NCBI GenBank assembly: GCA_963666805.2 | Contig: CAXXWR010000004.1 | Location: 248,001 to 312,000 of the forward strand | Source of the DNA: Fusibacter sp963666805 | GTDB taxonomy: Bacteria; Bacillota; Clostridia; Peptostreptococcales; Acidaminobacteraceae | DNA length: 64,000 nucleotides | Direction: 5' to 3' | Part shown: one piece after another, positions 1 through 8,104 of the stretch | How positions within the stretch are numbered: position 1 is the stretch's first letter | Layout of the letters: every line of letters starts with the position of its first letter | The notes under the pieces: model-generated | Database searches by the model: none | The model's input: only the letters and a program-made list of their open reading frames with translations | Told to the model about the DNA's origin: nothing | Position numbers and translations under genes: made by a program

Positions 1-2055
1 CGCGATTTTGAAGTCCTATTATATGTAGATGAATTTTCGTGGTCTAAAAGAACACAGCCTAATCTCATTAGGCGAAATATCATCAAGAAATCAGTGGCAG
101 ATGAAGTGGGAATTTATACATTTCCACGTGATATTTCGGTGAATATAGCCAATAATGATGATTTAAAGAAATTGGTTGACCTTTTTCCTGATTCGGAAGT
201 TTATCTAGTGGTTGGGAGTGACGTTGTGATGAATGCGTCTGCTTATAAGAATGATGATGACACCGTGATTAAGCATATTCCTCACGTTATTTATGAAAGA
301 GGTGGCATGGTTTATCCTGATGATGAACGACAAGCACTGGATGATAAGATTGCTCAACTTCATCCTAGAACAGTAAGATTGACTTTACCAAAGGAATATG
401 AAAATATCTCATCGACCCTAATCAGAGATTATATTGATGAAAAGCGAGATATTGCTTCATTGATAGACCCTCTTGCACAAAATTATATTTATGAAAAAGG
501 ACTCTATCAAAGAGAACCCATGTATAAAAGCGTTGTTCGGACAAAATCATTGGTCTTAACAATGGTTGAAGAACCTTCAGATCCTCTTTTGAGAGAGCTG
601 GCGTTTCTCATGGGAGACAAGCATGAAAAGAATTTTAAAGTCCTTAAAGATGTGTCTAGTCGATTAAATGCAAGAATTCTTGTTTTAAGAAGTTTGGAAA
701 ATGACAATGAAATTGTGGGCTATTCTCTGTTTCACTGGTTAAGGGCCTCTAATATTCACCATGAATTTAGAGATCCGAGTATCATTCACTACATTCGTAA
801 TGAATCAGTAGGTCGAATATTGGTCATCGACAGTATTATTCGAAAAAGAGAGAGTGATGTTAAAAATATAGATCAAATCATGTTAACGGAAACCTTGGCT
901 TATGCGCTTGCCAGAGATTATACCTACTGTATTTATAATGAATCTGTTAAAACGCAGGTGTCAACCAATATTAATGAAGTGCTGGTCAATCAAGGATTTA
1001 TTAATATCTCATCAATGAAAACCTATGAAAATACCTATGCAGTAGATATGTCTTCACCTTGTACAGTCAATCTTGATATTCAGTCTATGTTCAAAGAGCC
1101 TTATAAGAACCACCCTGAAGTTATTCAAATCATGAACGAGACGAGAAGTAAACTTCAAAAGGCACTGACCAAGCTTTATCCAGGCAGTTTAGTGCTTCAT
1201 TTTGATCGTGAAATGATCCATGAAACTTTGATTAAAAAGGTATGCGAAGAAAACGATATGCCTGTGGTACCAATTGTTCCTAAGCAAACAGGTGCCTGTA
1301 TGTGTGTACCATTTGGTGCTGTTTTTAAACGGATGCTTTTACCCAATACGGTAACTAAAACACTTCATGCGGAGAAGTATTTTTTACCTGACCTATCAGA
1401 ACATCAAGTAAAGGAGTATCCTTTCTATTTAGATATTAGCAATCAAATTAAAATGATTAAATCTTTTAATCGTCCGGTTATTTTAGTGGATGACTTGCTG
1501 AATAAAGGTTATCGTATCAAGGCACTTGAACCCTTTTTTAAGGCTGAGGATGTAGCTGTCCAAAAATTTATCGTAGGCATTATGTCAGGCAGTGGTAAAG
1601 AAATTGCAGAATCAATGGATTACAATGTAGATGCGGCTTATTTTATTCCTAAAATAAAGGTGTGGTTTTACGAAAGCAAACTCTATCCTTTTATTGATGG
1701 TGATGCTGTATGGAGAGGGAGTATTCCAGAAAGTAATTTGATTAATTCAATCAATCTTTTATTGCCTTACGCTTCAGCTTCTTATATCAAGGGAGCATCG
1801 AGAGAAGCTATTTATAATTTGTCGGAAGTGGCACTTGAAAATGCGATTGATATAATGACAGCACTTGAAACCGCTTATGAAAACCACAATGATCGTCTTT
1901 TAACGATAGATCGGTTAGGAGAGGTGCTCAATACACCACGCTATCCTGATAAGGGGAAAAATATTTTTTACTCCAATAATGTTAAGCCATCTGAGTATAT
2001 TAAGGATGATTGGGAACAACTGAAAAAGCTGAAAGCTTTCTACATTGGAATCTAA
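1..2055 (+). CDS. Nucleotidyltransferase-like multidomain protein (5' end outside window)
   Basis: The reading frame is open from the first base, so the start lies upstream; 684 residues are visible. The N-terminal part looks like a NadD/cytidylyltransferase-type domain: LVVGSDVVMNAS, then SSTLIRDYI, matching the ISSTxIR signature of that superfamily, around visible residues 30-160. The middle (about 170-340) resembles an acetyltransferase (GNAT) fold, ending in a conserved-looking NQGF. The last third carries PVILVDDLLNKGYR, which looks like a PRPP-binding loop of phosphoribosyltransferases. A substrate cannot be named. The next gene starts 30 bases downstream and the third overlaps that, so the three probably form one operon. 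The fusion of nucleotidyl- and phosphoribosyl-transfer modules hints at nucleotide or cofactor metabolism; this is inference. Domain 1 is fairly sure, domains 2 and 3 are tentative. Confidence 0.7.
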   Translation, partial: RDFEVLLYVDEFSWSKRTQPNLIRRNIIKKSVADEVGIYTFPRDISVNIANNDDLKKLVDLFPDSEVYLVVGSDVVMNASAYKNDDDTVIKHIPHVIYERGGMVYPDDERQALDDKIAQLHPRTVRLTLPKEYENISSTLIRDYIDEKRDIASLIDPLAQNYIYEKGLYQREPMYKSVVRTKSLVLTMVEEPSDPLLRELAFLMGDKHEKNFKVLKDVSSRLNARILVLRSLENDNEIVGYSLFHWLRASNIHHEFRDPSIIHYIRNESVGRILVIDSIIRKRESDVKNIDQIMLTETLAYALARDYTYCIYNESVKTQVSTNINEVLVNQGFINISSMKTYENTYAVDMSSPCTVNLDIQSMFKEPYKNHPEVIQIMNETRSKLQKALTKLYPGSLVLHFDREMIHETLIKKVCEENDMPVVPIVPKQTGACMCVPFGAVFKRMLLPNTVTKTLHAEKYFLPDLSEHQVKEYPFYLDISNQIKMIKSFNRPVILVDDLLNKGYRIKALEPFFKAEDVAVQKFIVGIMSGSGKEIAESMDYNVDAAYFIPKIKVWFYESKLYPFIDGDAVWRGSIPESNLINSINLLLPYASASYIKGASREAIYNLSEVALENAIDIMTALETAYENHNDRLLTIDRLGEVLNTPRYPDKGKNIFYSNNVKPSEYIKDDWEQLKKLKAFYIGI

Positions 2056-2084
2056 ACAAGTAATCAAATTTAGACAGAGGGAGA

Positions 2085-3404
2085 ATGAGTTTAATGTATT
2101 TGTATCGGTGGGAAAATATAATATTAGAGTTGCCATTTGAAAAACAGGATTTTTCAGAGTGTGAGATTAGTAAAGAGACAATGACAGAACACTTAAAGCA
2201 AGAAAATCCAAATACGATGATTTATTTAAGAGGTTTTGAAGCCCCTTGTCATCTTAGTAAAGCGATTATTGCCTATAATCCCCATTTAGTAGATTGGAAA
2301 CACCATGAGTCAATAGGCCAATTTTCAGATGCTCTAGACCCTCAAATAGGGTTTCCACAAGGGGGACAACAAGAGGAAGACCAGCCTTCGGCGTTAGTTA
2401 ATGTCAGCTGGATTGAAAAAAGAATGGCGAGAGAAGGGTTGTCTGTATCAGCCCAATCATTTTTTGAAACCCTTCGTGCTTGTTTAGAGAGCTCTGCTCT
2501 CCAAGAACCTAAAAGTGTTAATCTGCTGGGGTTGGGAGATGTGGGGCTGACTCTGGCAATAGGATTAAAACTATTAGGGCAGGGGACAATAAAAAAAATA
2601 GGTCTATATGATATTAATCCCAAACAACGCAGAAGGATGATGATAGAACTCAGTCAAATTATAGTCAATCCGGAAATTGAGGTTGTAGAAATCGAAGCGT
2701 CTGATCTTTTTAGTGGAGATGCATTTATCTTTTGTGCTTCAAAATATGTACCAGCTGTTGGAGAAAAAGTGGATGATGTTAGAATGATGCAATTGGCATC
2801 TAACGCTTCTTTAATTAAGGGTTACGCCCAAATGGCTCGTGAACAGCAATATAAGGGGCTTTTTTGTGTTGTTTCTGACCCGGTGGATCTTTTATGTCGT
2901 GCCGTTTTTGATTATTCCAATCAAGATCAAAATGCAGCGTTTGATTTTAAGGGCCTATTACCCGATCAAATTATTGGTTTTGGTTTAGGGGTCATGCATG
3001 GACGTGCTGCTTATTATGGTGGAGAAGAGTACAGCCGCGAAGGACGTGTTTTTGGACCCCATGGAAAGGACCTAGTAGTTGCGAACTCAATAGAGCATTA
3101 CAATGAAGAACGCTCATTATCATTAACTGAAAAGGTGATTACTGCCAATCTTGAGGTGCGTGACTTGGGTTATAAACCCTATATTGCACCTGCGATTTCA
3201 TCAGGGGCTTATTCAATTATTAATATGTTAAAAGGCCAGTGGCATTATAGTGCTCAATTTTTAGGAGGACAATTCTGGGGTAATTATCACAGACGGTCCC
3301 CTTGGGTTATCTATGAGTCACACACTTTTAATCAAGCACTTATGACACGCATGGAGAATGCATATGAAAGGCTAGGTCAAATATGGGAGACATTCGGTGC
3401 ATAG
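2085..3404 (+). CDS. Malate/lactate dehydrogenase-like NAD-binding protein
   Basis: 439 residues. After an unrecognised N-terminal ~135 residues comes a Rossmann region, VNLLGLGDVGLTLAIGLKLLG (first part shown; GxGxxG type), followed by an acidic residue after the second strand (GLYDIN). Later motifs mimic the LDH/MDH family: SDPVDLLC in place of TNPVD, and GPHGKDLVV in place of GEHGD, keeping the catalytic-type His. The family interconverts 2-hydroxy and 2-oxo acids with NAD(H), but the N-terminal extension and altered motifs argue against an ordinary malate dehydrogenase. ATG with GAGGGA about nine bases upstream. It sits between the nucleotidyltransferase fusion and a flavodoxin-like gene, so its substrate may be something other than malate. 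Confidence 0.75.
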   Translation: MSLMYLYRWENIILELPFEKQDFSECEISKETMTEHLKQENPNTMIYLRGFEAPCHLSKAIIAYNPHLVDWKHHESIGQFSDALDPQIGFPQGGQQEEDQPSALVNVSWIEKRMAREGLSVSAQSFFETLRACLESSALQEPKSVNLLGLGDVGLTLAIGLKLLGQGTIKKIGLYDINPKQRRRMMIELSQIIVNPEIEVVEIEASDLFSGDAFIFCASKYVPAVGEKVDDVRMMQLASNASLIKGYAQMAREQQYKGLFCVVSDPVDLLCRAVFDYSNQDQNAAFDFKGLLPDQIIGFGLGVMHGRAAYYGGEEYSREGRVFGPHGKDLVVANSIEHYNEERSLSLTEKVITANLEVRDLGYKPYIAPAISSGAYSIINMLKGQWHYSAQFLGGQFWGNYHRRSPWVIYESHTFNQALMTRMENAYERLGQIWETFGA

Positions 3405-4462
3405 ATTACACTTATCATAATTCATGGTTGAGTCAAAGGGTAAGACATAAACTCAATCAAATGAATTCAGTGAAAGGGGAAATGTCATCGGAAAATCCAA
3501 GCCGACACAAAATACTCTTTTTAGTAGACGTTAATGAAATTGGTGAAAATATTCAAGCCCTGTCGATGTTGCTTGAAGAAAAAAACAAAAAAGAAAAGAG
3601 CCTATTTAACCATGCACAGATTGCGATTATTGTGAGGTCATCATCAGAAAAATATACGAAATCTTTTATTAAACGATTCTTGTATTTGGCAAATGATATG
3701 GGGGCAGAACTTATAGGGCATGGTGCTATAGAAATATTACCCCATTTTCAGAATTTCTCTAAATGGGCGATTAATGGAAAGACATCAGCGCAAAAAGCTT
3801 GTGAAAACCGCATTGAGGATTTAATAGACCGCCTTGACCACTATGAAATTCTTCACAAGAAGGAACTTAACCTTTTGGTGTTGCATGCAGGACATCACGA
3901 ATTATCCAATACCCTTATGTTATGGGAAATGGTTAGGTCTCAATTGATTCACCGATTTCCAGATGTGTTGTTGATTGATGAGTTACATGTGGAGGAAGGA
4001 CAAATTACCGATTGCTATGGTTGCCATTTTGAGACATGTATGTACTATGCTTTAGAAAAAAGCTGTTTTTATGGGGGATTTATCGTAGAAGAATTATTCC
4101 CTAAAATTGAAAAAGCTGATCTTGTAGTGTGGATTTGTCCGAATTACAATGATGCAATTAGTGCTAAGTTGATGGCTGTAATCAATAGATTGACTGCCTT
4201 ATACCGGACAGTGTCCTTTAGGGATAAATATATATTGGGGATTTTTGTTTCTGGGAATTCAGGTAATGACTCTGTAGCGAGACAATTATTAGGCGCACTT
4301 AATGTCAATAAGGGCTTTCGTGTTTTACCTCATTTTGCACTGATGGCACTTGCGAATGATCCAGGTGAAATAAGAGCAGTGGAAGCCATTGACCAACATG
4401 TAGAGGATTATGTTAACACCTTGTCTGAAAATCTGAACAAAATTTTCAAAAAAACCAATTAA
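3383..4462 (+). CDS. Flavodoxin-fold protein related to iron-sulfur flavoproteins
   Basis: 359 residues, starting 22 bases inside the previous gene, which implies translational coupling. The second half resembles NADPH-dependent FMN reductases of the iron-sulfur flavoprotein (Isf) type: a cysteine cluster C-x2-C-x4-C-x8-C (CYGCHFETCMYY onwards, about residues 211-225), then IEKADLVVWICPNYND, equivalent to the ADAIIFGSPVYF segment that holds FMN in that family, and SGNSGNDSVARQLLG. The first ~100 residues are not recognised. The likely role is electron transfer through FMN and a [4Fe-4S] cluster, partnered with the dehydrogenase-like protein just upstream. The start is not certain: an AGGT lies five bases before this ATG, and a later ATG at 3482 has AAGGGG too close to it. 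Confidence 0.65.
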   Translation: MGDIRCIDYTYHNSWLSQRVRHKLNQMNSVKGEMSSENPSRHKILFLVDVNEIGENIQALSMLLEEKNKKEKSLFNHAQIAIIVRSSSEKYTKSFIKRFLYLANDMGAELIGHGAIEILPHFQNFSKWAINGKTSAQKACENRIEDLIDRLDHYEILHKKELNLLVLHAGHHELSNTLMLWEMVRSQLIHRFPDVLLIDELHVEEGQITDCYGCHFETCMYYALEKSCFYGGFIVEELFPKIEKADLVVWICPNYNDAISAKLMAVINRLTALYRTVSFRDKYILGIFVSGNSGNDSVARQLLGALNVNKGFRVLPHFALMALANDPGEIRAVEAIDQHVEDYVNTLSENLNKIFKKTN

Positions 4463-4464
4463 AA

Positions 4465-4494
4465 TGTTTTAAATTGAAAACAAAGTGGTATAAT
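4465..4494 (+). promoter_or_regulatory. Extended -10 promoter for the non-coding region
   Basis: TGGTATAAT at 4486-4494 is a perfect extended -10 element; TGTTTT at 4465-4470 is a weak -35 at 18 bases. Nothing coding follows for 540 bases, so it would start a non-coding transcript near base 4501. Confidence 0.55.
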
Positions 4495-4519
4495 ATAAAT
4501 ACAATCATACTAGTTCAGT

Positions 4520-4580
4520 GATGAGTTGGAAAGATGTTAATTTGTTAGACGATGATAGGAAAGAAAGGGTGAGACCACCA
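4520..4580 (+). repeat. Dyad element copy 1 (GGTG-AGAC-CACC)
   Basis: GATGAGTTGGAAAG at the left end and GAAAGGGTGAGACCACCA at 4563-4580. The right end contains a perfect 4-bp dyad GGTG-AGAC-CACC, able to form a small RNA hairpin or a palindromic protein site. The partner copy is 376 bases downstream. Confidence 0.65.
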
Positions 4581-4908
4581 AAATATTGAGACGTTTAAAA
4601 ATGTTCCAAATAACAAAGGTCACCAGTACTATTCAATTGTTTAATGTTAAATGACTTGTAGGTTTGAAATCCTAAAATTTATAATGAGATATGAAAAGAC
4701 AAGATCCTAACAGGTGCATGAGAATAAGGTGATTGATATTTAAAAGGTAACACGTTTTTAGAGTAAATGAATTTAATAGTTTGATTGAAAGTTTTAATGT
4801 TTTTTAGTTAATTGTTTCAAAAGAAATGTTTTGATTGAAAATTTGAATATTGAAAAATGAATGAAAATTTTTAAATTTTTTTAATCCTGTAGTTAAGCAA
4901 TTAATATA

Positions 4909-4956
4909 GATGAACTGGTAAGGTTGTTTGAATTATAGGAAAGGGTGAGACCACCA
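4909..4956 (+). repeat. Dyad element copy 2 (GGTG-AGAC-CACC)
   Basis: GATGAACTGGTAAG at the left end and GAAAGGGTGAGACCACCA at 4939-4956, the latter identical over 18 bases to copy 1. The interior is 13 bases shorter than in copy 1, so the two conserved ends look like the functional parts. The terminator follows within 30 bases. Confidence 0.65.
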
Positions 4957-4981
4957 GAAATGAAAATTGAAGAATCGGTTT

Positions 4982-5024
4982 AAAAGCCTCTCTAGCAGAA
5001 AGAATGTTAGGGAGGCTTTTGTGT
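4982..5024 (+). terminator. Terminator, probably bidirectional
   Basis: AAAAGCCTC (4982-4990) pairs with GAGGCTTTT (5012-5020) around a small interior stem. It lies between the plus-strand non-coding region and the 3' end of the minus-strand gene at 5043. Confidence 0.75.
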
Positions 5025-5042
5025 GTTTAATAGAATTCTTTT

Positions 5043-6650
5043 TTATTTTTTTTCAAGTGAGTTAGTATCTGGATTAAAGGCATAAGTTGAAGTGTATGCT
5101 TCACTCCAATTGCCCTCATCGTCACTGATTTTTAAAACAATGGTGTAGTCTCCTTCAGTATTAAAGACAGGATAAAAGTTATGGGTAATAAAACTTTGAA
5201 CGAATTCATCATTATAGTAAACATCCCACTCACAAGAGGTGATTTTTCTTGAAGATTCACTGGTATTGATAAAAGCAATCTGTTGATTATCCAGTTGTTC
5301 AACCTTATAAGAAGCCTCAAAGACATCAGGTTTAAAAACCAATACTTTTAAACCCACAGTGATGATAATGATTAAAGAAATTACAGCTATAATAGGGAAA
5401 ATATACTTTTTAATAGGACGGGATGCCGTAGACTCTTCATCAAGACCATAAAGTTCTTCAAGTATTTTTTCGTTTTCCACAAGATCAGCGTTTGGATCAT
5501 TATCCGTGACGTTATTATTATCTTCTGGGGATTCATTTGCTTTTTCTAGTAGAGAATCATCTATTGGTTCTTGTTTGTCTTGTTCAATATTTTCATGAGT
5601 TTGTTTGTCGTGTTTTTCCTCAGGTTCTTCCTCAGGTTCTTCCGGTTCATTTGAGTCCGCTTCATAAGCGGGTGTAATCGTTTCATGAGCCGTCATTTCA
5701 TCAAGAATGGGCTCTTTCATAATGGCTTCTGATGATTTGACAGGCAACTCTTGAGTGGTGGAACTTTCTTCTTCCTGAACATCGTCTGCTTTAGAATCAA
5801 CAAGGGGCTCTGCTTCTGATTTTATTTCAGGTGTGCCTTCTTGTTCTATAAAGTCATCCGGTACAGGGTTATCTTTTGGAAAAGGCATCACTGGAGCTGT
5901 TTGAGGTACAATTTTAGAGAGTGTATTCATATTTTCTGCTAAAGGTTTCTGAACTTGCTCTGTGCGAGAAATCGTGGAGATATTATGGTCGTCATCCGTT
6001 GTGATGATAATATTATATTCTCTAGGCATAGCATTAATAGCAGAAGGTTTTTCATAGATAAAAATATCTTTGAAGTCATTGAGTAAATCGGATAAATTTT
6101 CATATTGGTGATGACCAATAATCAGATTATCAGTAAATTGGACATGAATATCATTTTTAGATTTTAAAATACTAGAAAAGAGGTATCCAATTCTTGTAAT
6201 GACCTCGTTGAAGTCGTGTTGATTGCTTAGGGCATAATTGATAATTTCCCTAAACATGATAATATCATTGTTAACTACAATTTGATCATCAGTGATCAGC
6301 TGTAGTTGATAAGTATAGTGAAAAGCATCGTATTTAATCAAAGATTTTAGCAATTCATAACAAAGATGAATACGTGCATCATAGGTTAATTGAACGTCTT
6401 TAATATAGTCATTAATGGGCTTACCCGTAACATTTTTCATAATAATATAAAAATGATTATCTGAATCGAATGTATCAATTACATTATAAAGGTGTTCTGT
6501 AACGAGGTGCTTTGAAGCAGCACTCATTTGATAAGTAGGTATCTGTATCCATATGATGGTTTCTTTGGTTGCGCTAATCAGTCCAGTTCCTACGCGCTGG
6601 AATGAATCTTCTTTGATAGTTGTTTCAAATTTTAAATCATTTAGATTCAT
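5043..6650 (-). CDS. Pseudokinase-like membrane protein with PKD-like ectodomain
   Basis: 535 residues. The N-terminal ~210 residues recall a degenerate protein-kinase fold (helical block LCYELLKSLIKYDAFHY, then LITDDQIVVNNDIIMF at the place of the catalytic loop), but HRD and DFG are absent, so no phosphotransfer is expected. A long acidic, Glu/Pro-rich linker follows (about 230-410), then one membrane segment (IFPIIAVISLIIIITVGL) and a ~90-residue outer domain with a PKD/Ig-like pattern (SCEWDVYYND, then TEGDYTIVLKISDDEGNWSE). This suggests an inside-out or outside-in signalling or scaffold protein at the cell surface. The start is ATG 6650, five bases after GGGGG; an in-frame TTG at 6662 lies upstream of that site and is unlikely. 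Divergent from the nuclease pair. TGTCAT-17-TATAAT on the minus strand (about 6688-6716) could be its promoter. Confidence 0.6.
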   Translation of the reverse strand: MNLNDLKFETTIKEDSFQRVGTGLISATKETIIWIQIPTYQMSAASKHLVTEHLYNVIDTFDSDNHFYIIMKNVTGKPINDYIKDVQLTYDARIHLCYELLKSLIKYDAFHYTYQLQLITDDQIVVNNDIIMFREIINYALSNQHDFNEVITRIGYLFSSILKSKNDIHVQFTDNLIIGHHQYENLSDLLNDFKDIFIYEKPSAINAMPREYNIIITTDDDHNISTISRTEQVQKPLAENMNTLSKIVPQTAPVMPFPKDNPVPDDFIEQEGTPEIKSEAEPLVDSKADDVQEEESSTTQELPVKSSEAIMKEPILDEMTAHETITPAYEADSNEPEEPEEEPEEKHDKQTHENIEQDKQEPIDDSLLEKANESPEDNNNVTDNDPNADLVENEKILEELYGLDEESTASRPIKKYIFPIIAVISLIIIITVGLKVLVFKPDVFEASYKVEQLDNQQIAFINTSESSRKITSCEWDVYYNDEFVQSFITHNFYPVFNTEGDYTIVLKISDDEGNWSEAYTSTYAFNPDTNSLEKK

Positions 6651-6853
6651 ATGTTCCCCCAAATTAAGTGATTTTGATATTATTATATAATAGATTATGA
6701 GGACATGACAGCCTTATAAAGAAAAATCCTCTTAGAATCGCACTTTTTTATCATTATTATAGAAAAAACGACAAATAAACTGGTTTCATGCGGATGAATG
6801 TTTTATAATGACCATAGAGTAAAGGTAAGAAAGTAGAGAAAGAGGTTATAAGC

Positions 6854-8104
6854 TTGATAAAATTACTACACATATCAGATTGTCATCTTAATACAGGCTT
6901 TTCAAACAAGAGTGCCGAGGTTCGTAAACGGTTAAAAGAAGGTCTTATGGCATCATTTGTCCATGCAATTGATTATGCTATTCAGGCTCAAGTTGATGGC
7001 GTGTTAATTGCAGGTGACTTATTTGACAATGATAAAATTGGTTATCAAATAGAGAAAGAGTCAAGACGAGAATTTAAGCGTTTAATCAATGAGCAAATTC
7101 ATGTTTTTTATGTCTCAGGGAACCATGATCCCATGCACACAACCACTTTTTTAAAGGATATAATCAAGTCACCTTTTTTTCATTTATATGATTCTGACGA
7201 AATCATTGAAGAGTGCGTCACCTTAATAAAGCATGATGAAGAAACACGCTTACACATTGTGGGGTGTGGTCATAAAACAAAGCATGAAAAGCGAAATTTG
7301 ATTGCACGTTTTCCTTCTAAATCTAATGATGATGTCTACATAGGTCTAGCACACGCCAGTGTGCCATCTGCACAGTCAGTGAGTGAGAAAGAAGATTATA
7401 TGGCAGTGGCCTTAAATCAAATCCAAGCACTTCAATATGACTATTTTGCATTAGGCCATATTCATATTAGGCAATTATTGGCACCTAAAGTGGCGTATTC
7501 AGGCAATATTCAAGGACTTAATTATAAGGAAACTGGAGACAAAGGTGGTTATCTTGTGACAATTGCGCATGGTGTAACTGAAATTGAACCAGTTGCATTC
7601 AATCAAATTGAATGGTTAAAATTGTCATTTGATATTCCAGAGTCAATCACTAGTCTTCATGAGCTTGAAGCAGTGTTAATTAATAGAGTACAAGCCCAGG
7701 TCATTCATTCTAATCGAGCGGCAAGGGACTGTATTGTAAGGATAACGATTTCAGGAAGAACACCCTTATATGCCGCCCTTAATCAAGGTGAAAACTTAGA
7801 AGAATTGGCTGAAAGTATCGGTCAAGAGATAGGCCTCCTTGAAGTGAACATTAAGTTGGGTCATTTGGGAAGTTTAATTGACAGAGAGGCTTATATTGAG
7901 GAAAAAACTATTCTTTCAGAAAGTCTCAAAGTGGCTGAAAATTGGCAAGAGATCCCCTTATTAAAAGACAAATTGCTTTCATTGCCTTTTATTAATTCAA
8001 AGTGGACAGAAGCGGAAAAGATAGAAGTAATGAATGAAATAATGGCAACGATTGACGATGATATTTTGAGCCGATTGGTAAAGGTGAATCATGAAGATAA
8101 ATAA
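6854..8104 (+). CDS. SbcD/YhaO-like DNA repair metallophosphoesterase
   Basis: 416 residues. The N-terminal two-metal phosphoesterase domain shows all the expected motifs: HISDCHLN, AGDLFDND, SGNHDPMH, then AHASVPS and GHIHIR. The C-terminal ~150 residues match the capping region of SbcD/Mre11-type exonucleases. With the large ATPase encoded next (14-base overlap) it should form an SbcCD-like complex that cuts DNA ends or hairpins in the cytoplasm; the closest known pair is YhaO/YhaN of Bacillus. The start is TTG, with AGAGG ten bases upstream. TATAAT at 6804-6809 is a likely -10 box with a weak -35. Confidence 0.88.
   Translation: MIKLLHISDCHLNTGFSNKSAEVRKRLKEGLMASFVHAIDYAIQAQVDGVLIAGDLFDNDKIGYQIEKESRREFKRLINEQIHVFYVSGNHDPMHTTTFLKDIIKSPFFHLYDSDEIIEECVTLIKHDEETRLHIVGCGHKTKHEKRNLIARFPSKSNDDVYIGLAHASVPSAQSVSEKEDYMAVALNQIQALQYDYFALGHIHIRQLLAPKVAYSGNIQGLNYKETGDKGGYLVTIAHGVTEIEPVAFNQIEWLKLSFDIPESITSLHELEAVLINRVQAQVIHSNRAARDCIVRITISGRTPLYAALNQGENLEELAESIGQEIGLLEVNIKLGHLGSLIDREAYIEEKTILSESLKVAENWQEIPLLKDKLLSLPFINSKWTEAEKIEVMNEIMATIDDDILSRLVKVNHEDK

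Larger units (their letters stand above)
4501..5024 (+). ncRNA. Candidate non-coding transcript with two dyad elements
   Basis: A 580-base gap with no convincing open frame on either strand. It starts just after a TGGTATAAT promoter and ends in a hairpin terminator at 4982-5024. It holds two copies of an element (4520-4580 and 4909-4956) that share GATGA-TGG-AAG at the left and 18 identical bases at the right, with a very AT-rich spacer between. I do not recognise a known riboswitch or RNA family: there is no T-box, SAM, TPP, FMN, lysine or cyclic-dinucleotide core. It could be one ~520-base RNA or two short ones, since AATATAG before copy 2 could be part of a second promoter. It could also be a DNA-level operator region. 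The function is unknown. Confidence 0.4.

Noticed and set aside
4563..4580. T-box leader (AGGGTGAGACC resembling AGGGTGGNACC)
   Set aside because: The conserved TGGNACCGCG antiterminator core is not present, no tRNA-synthetase or amino-acid gene follows, and the motif is repeated.
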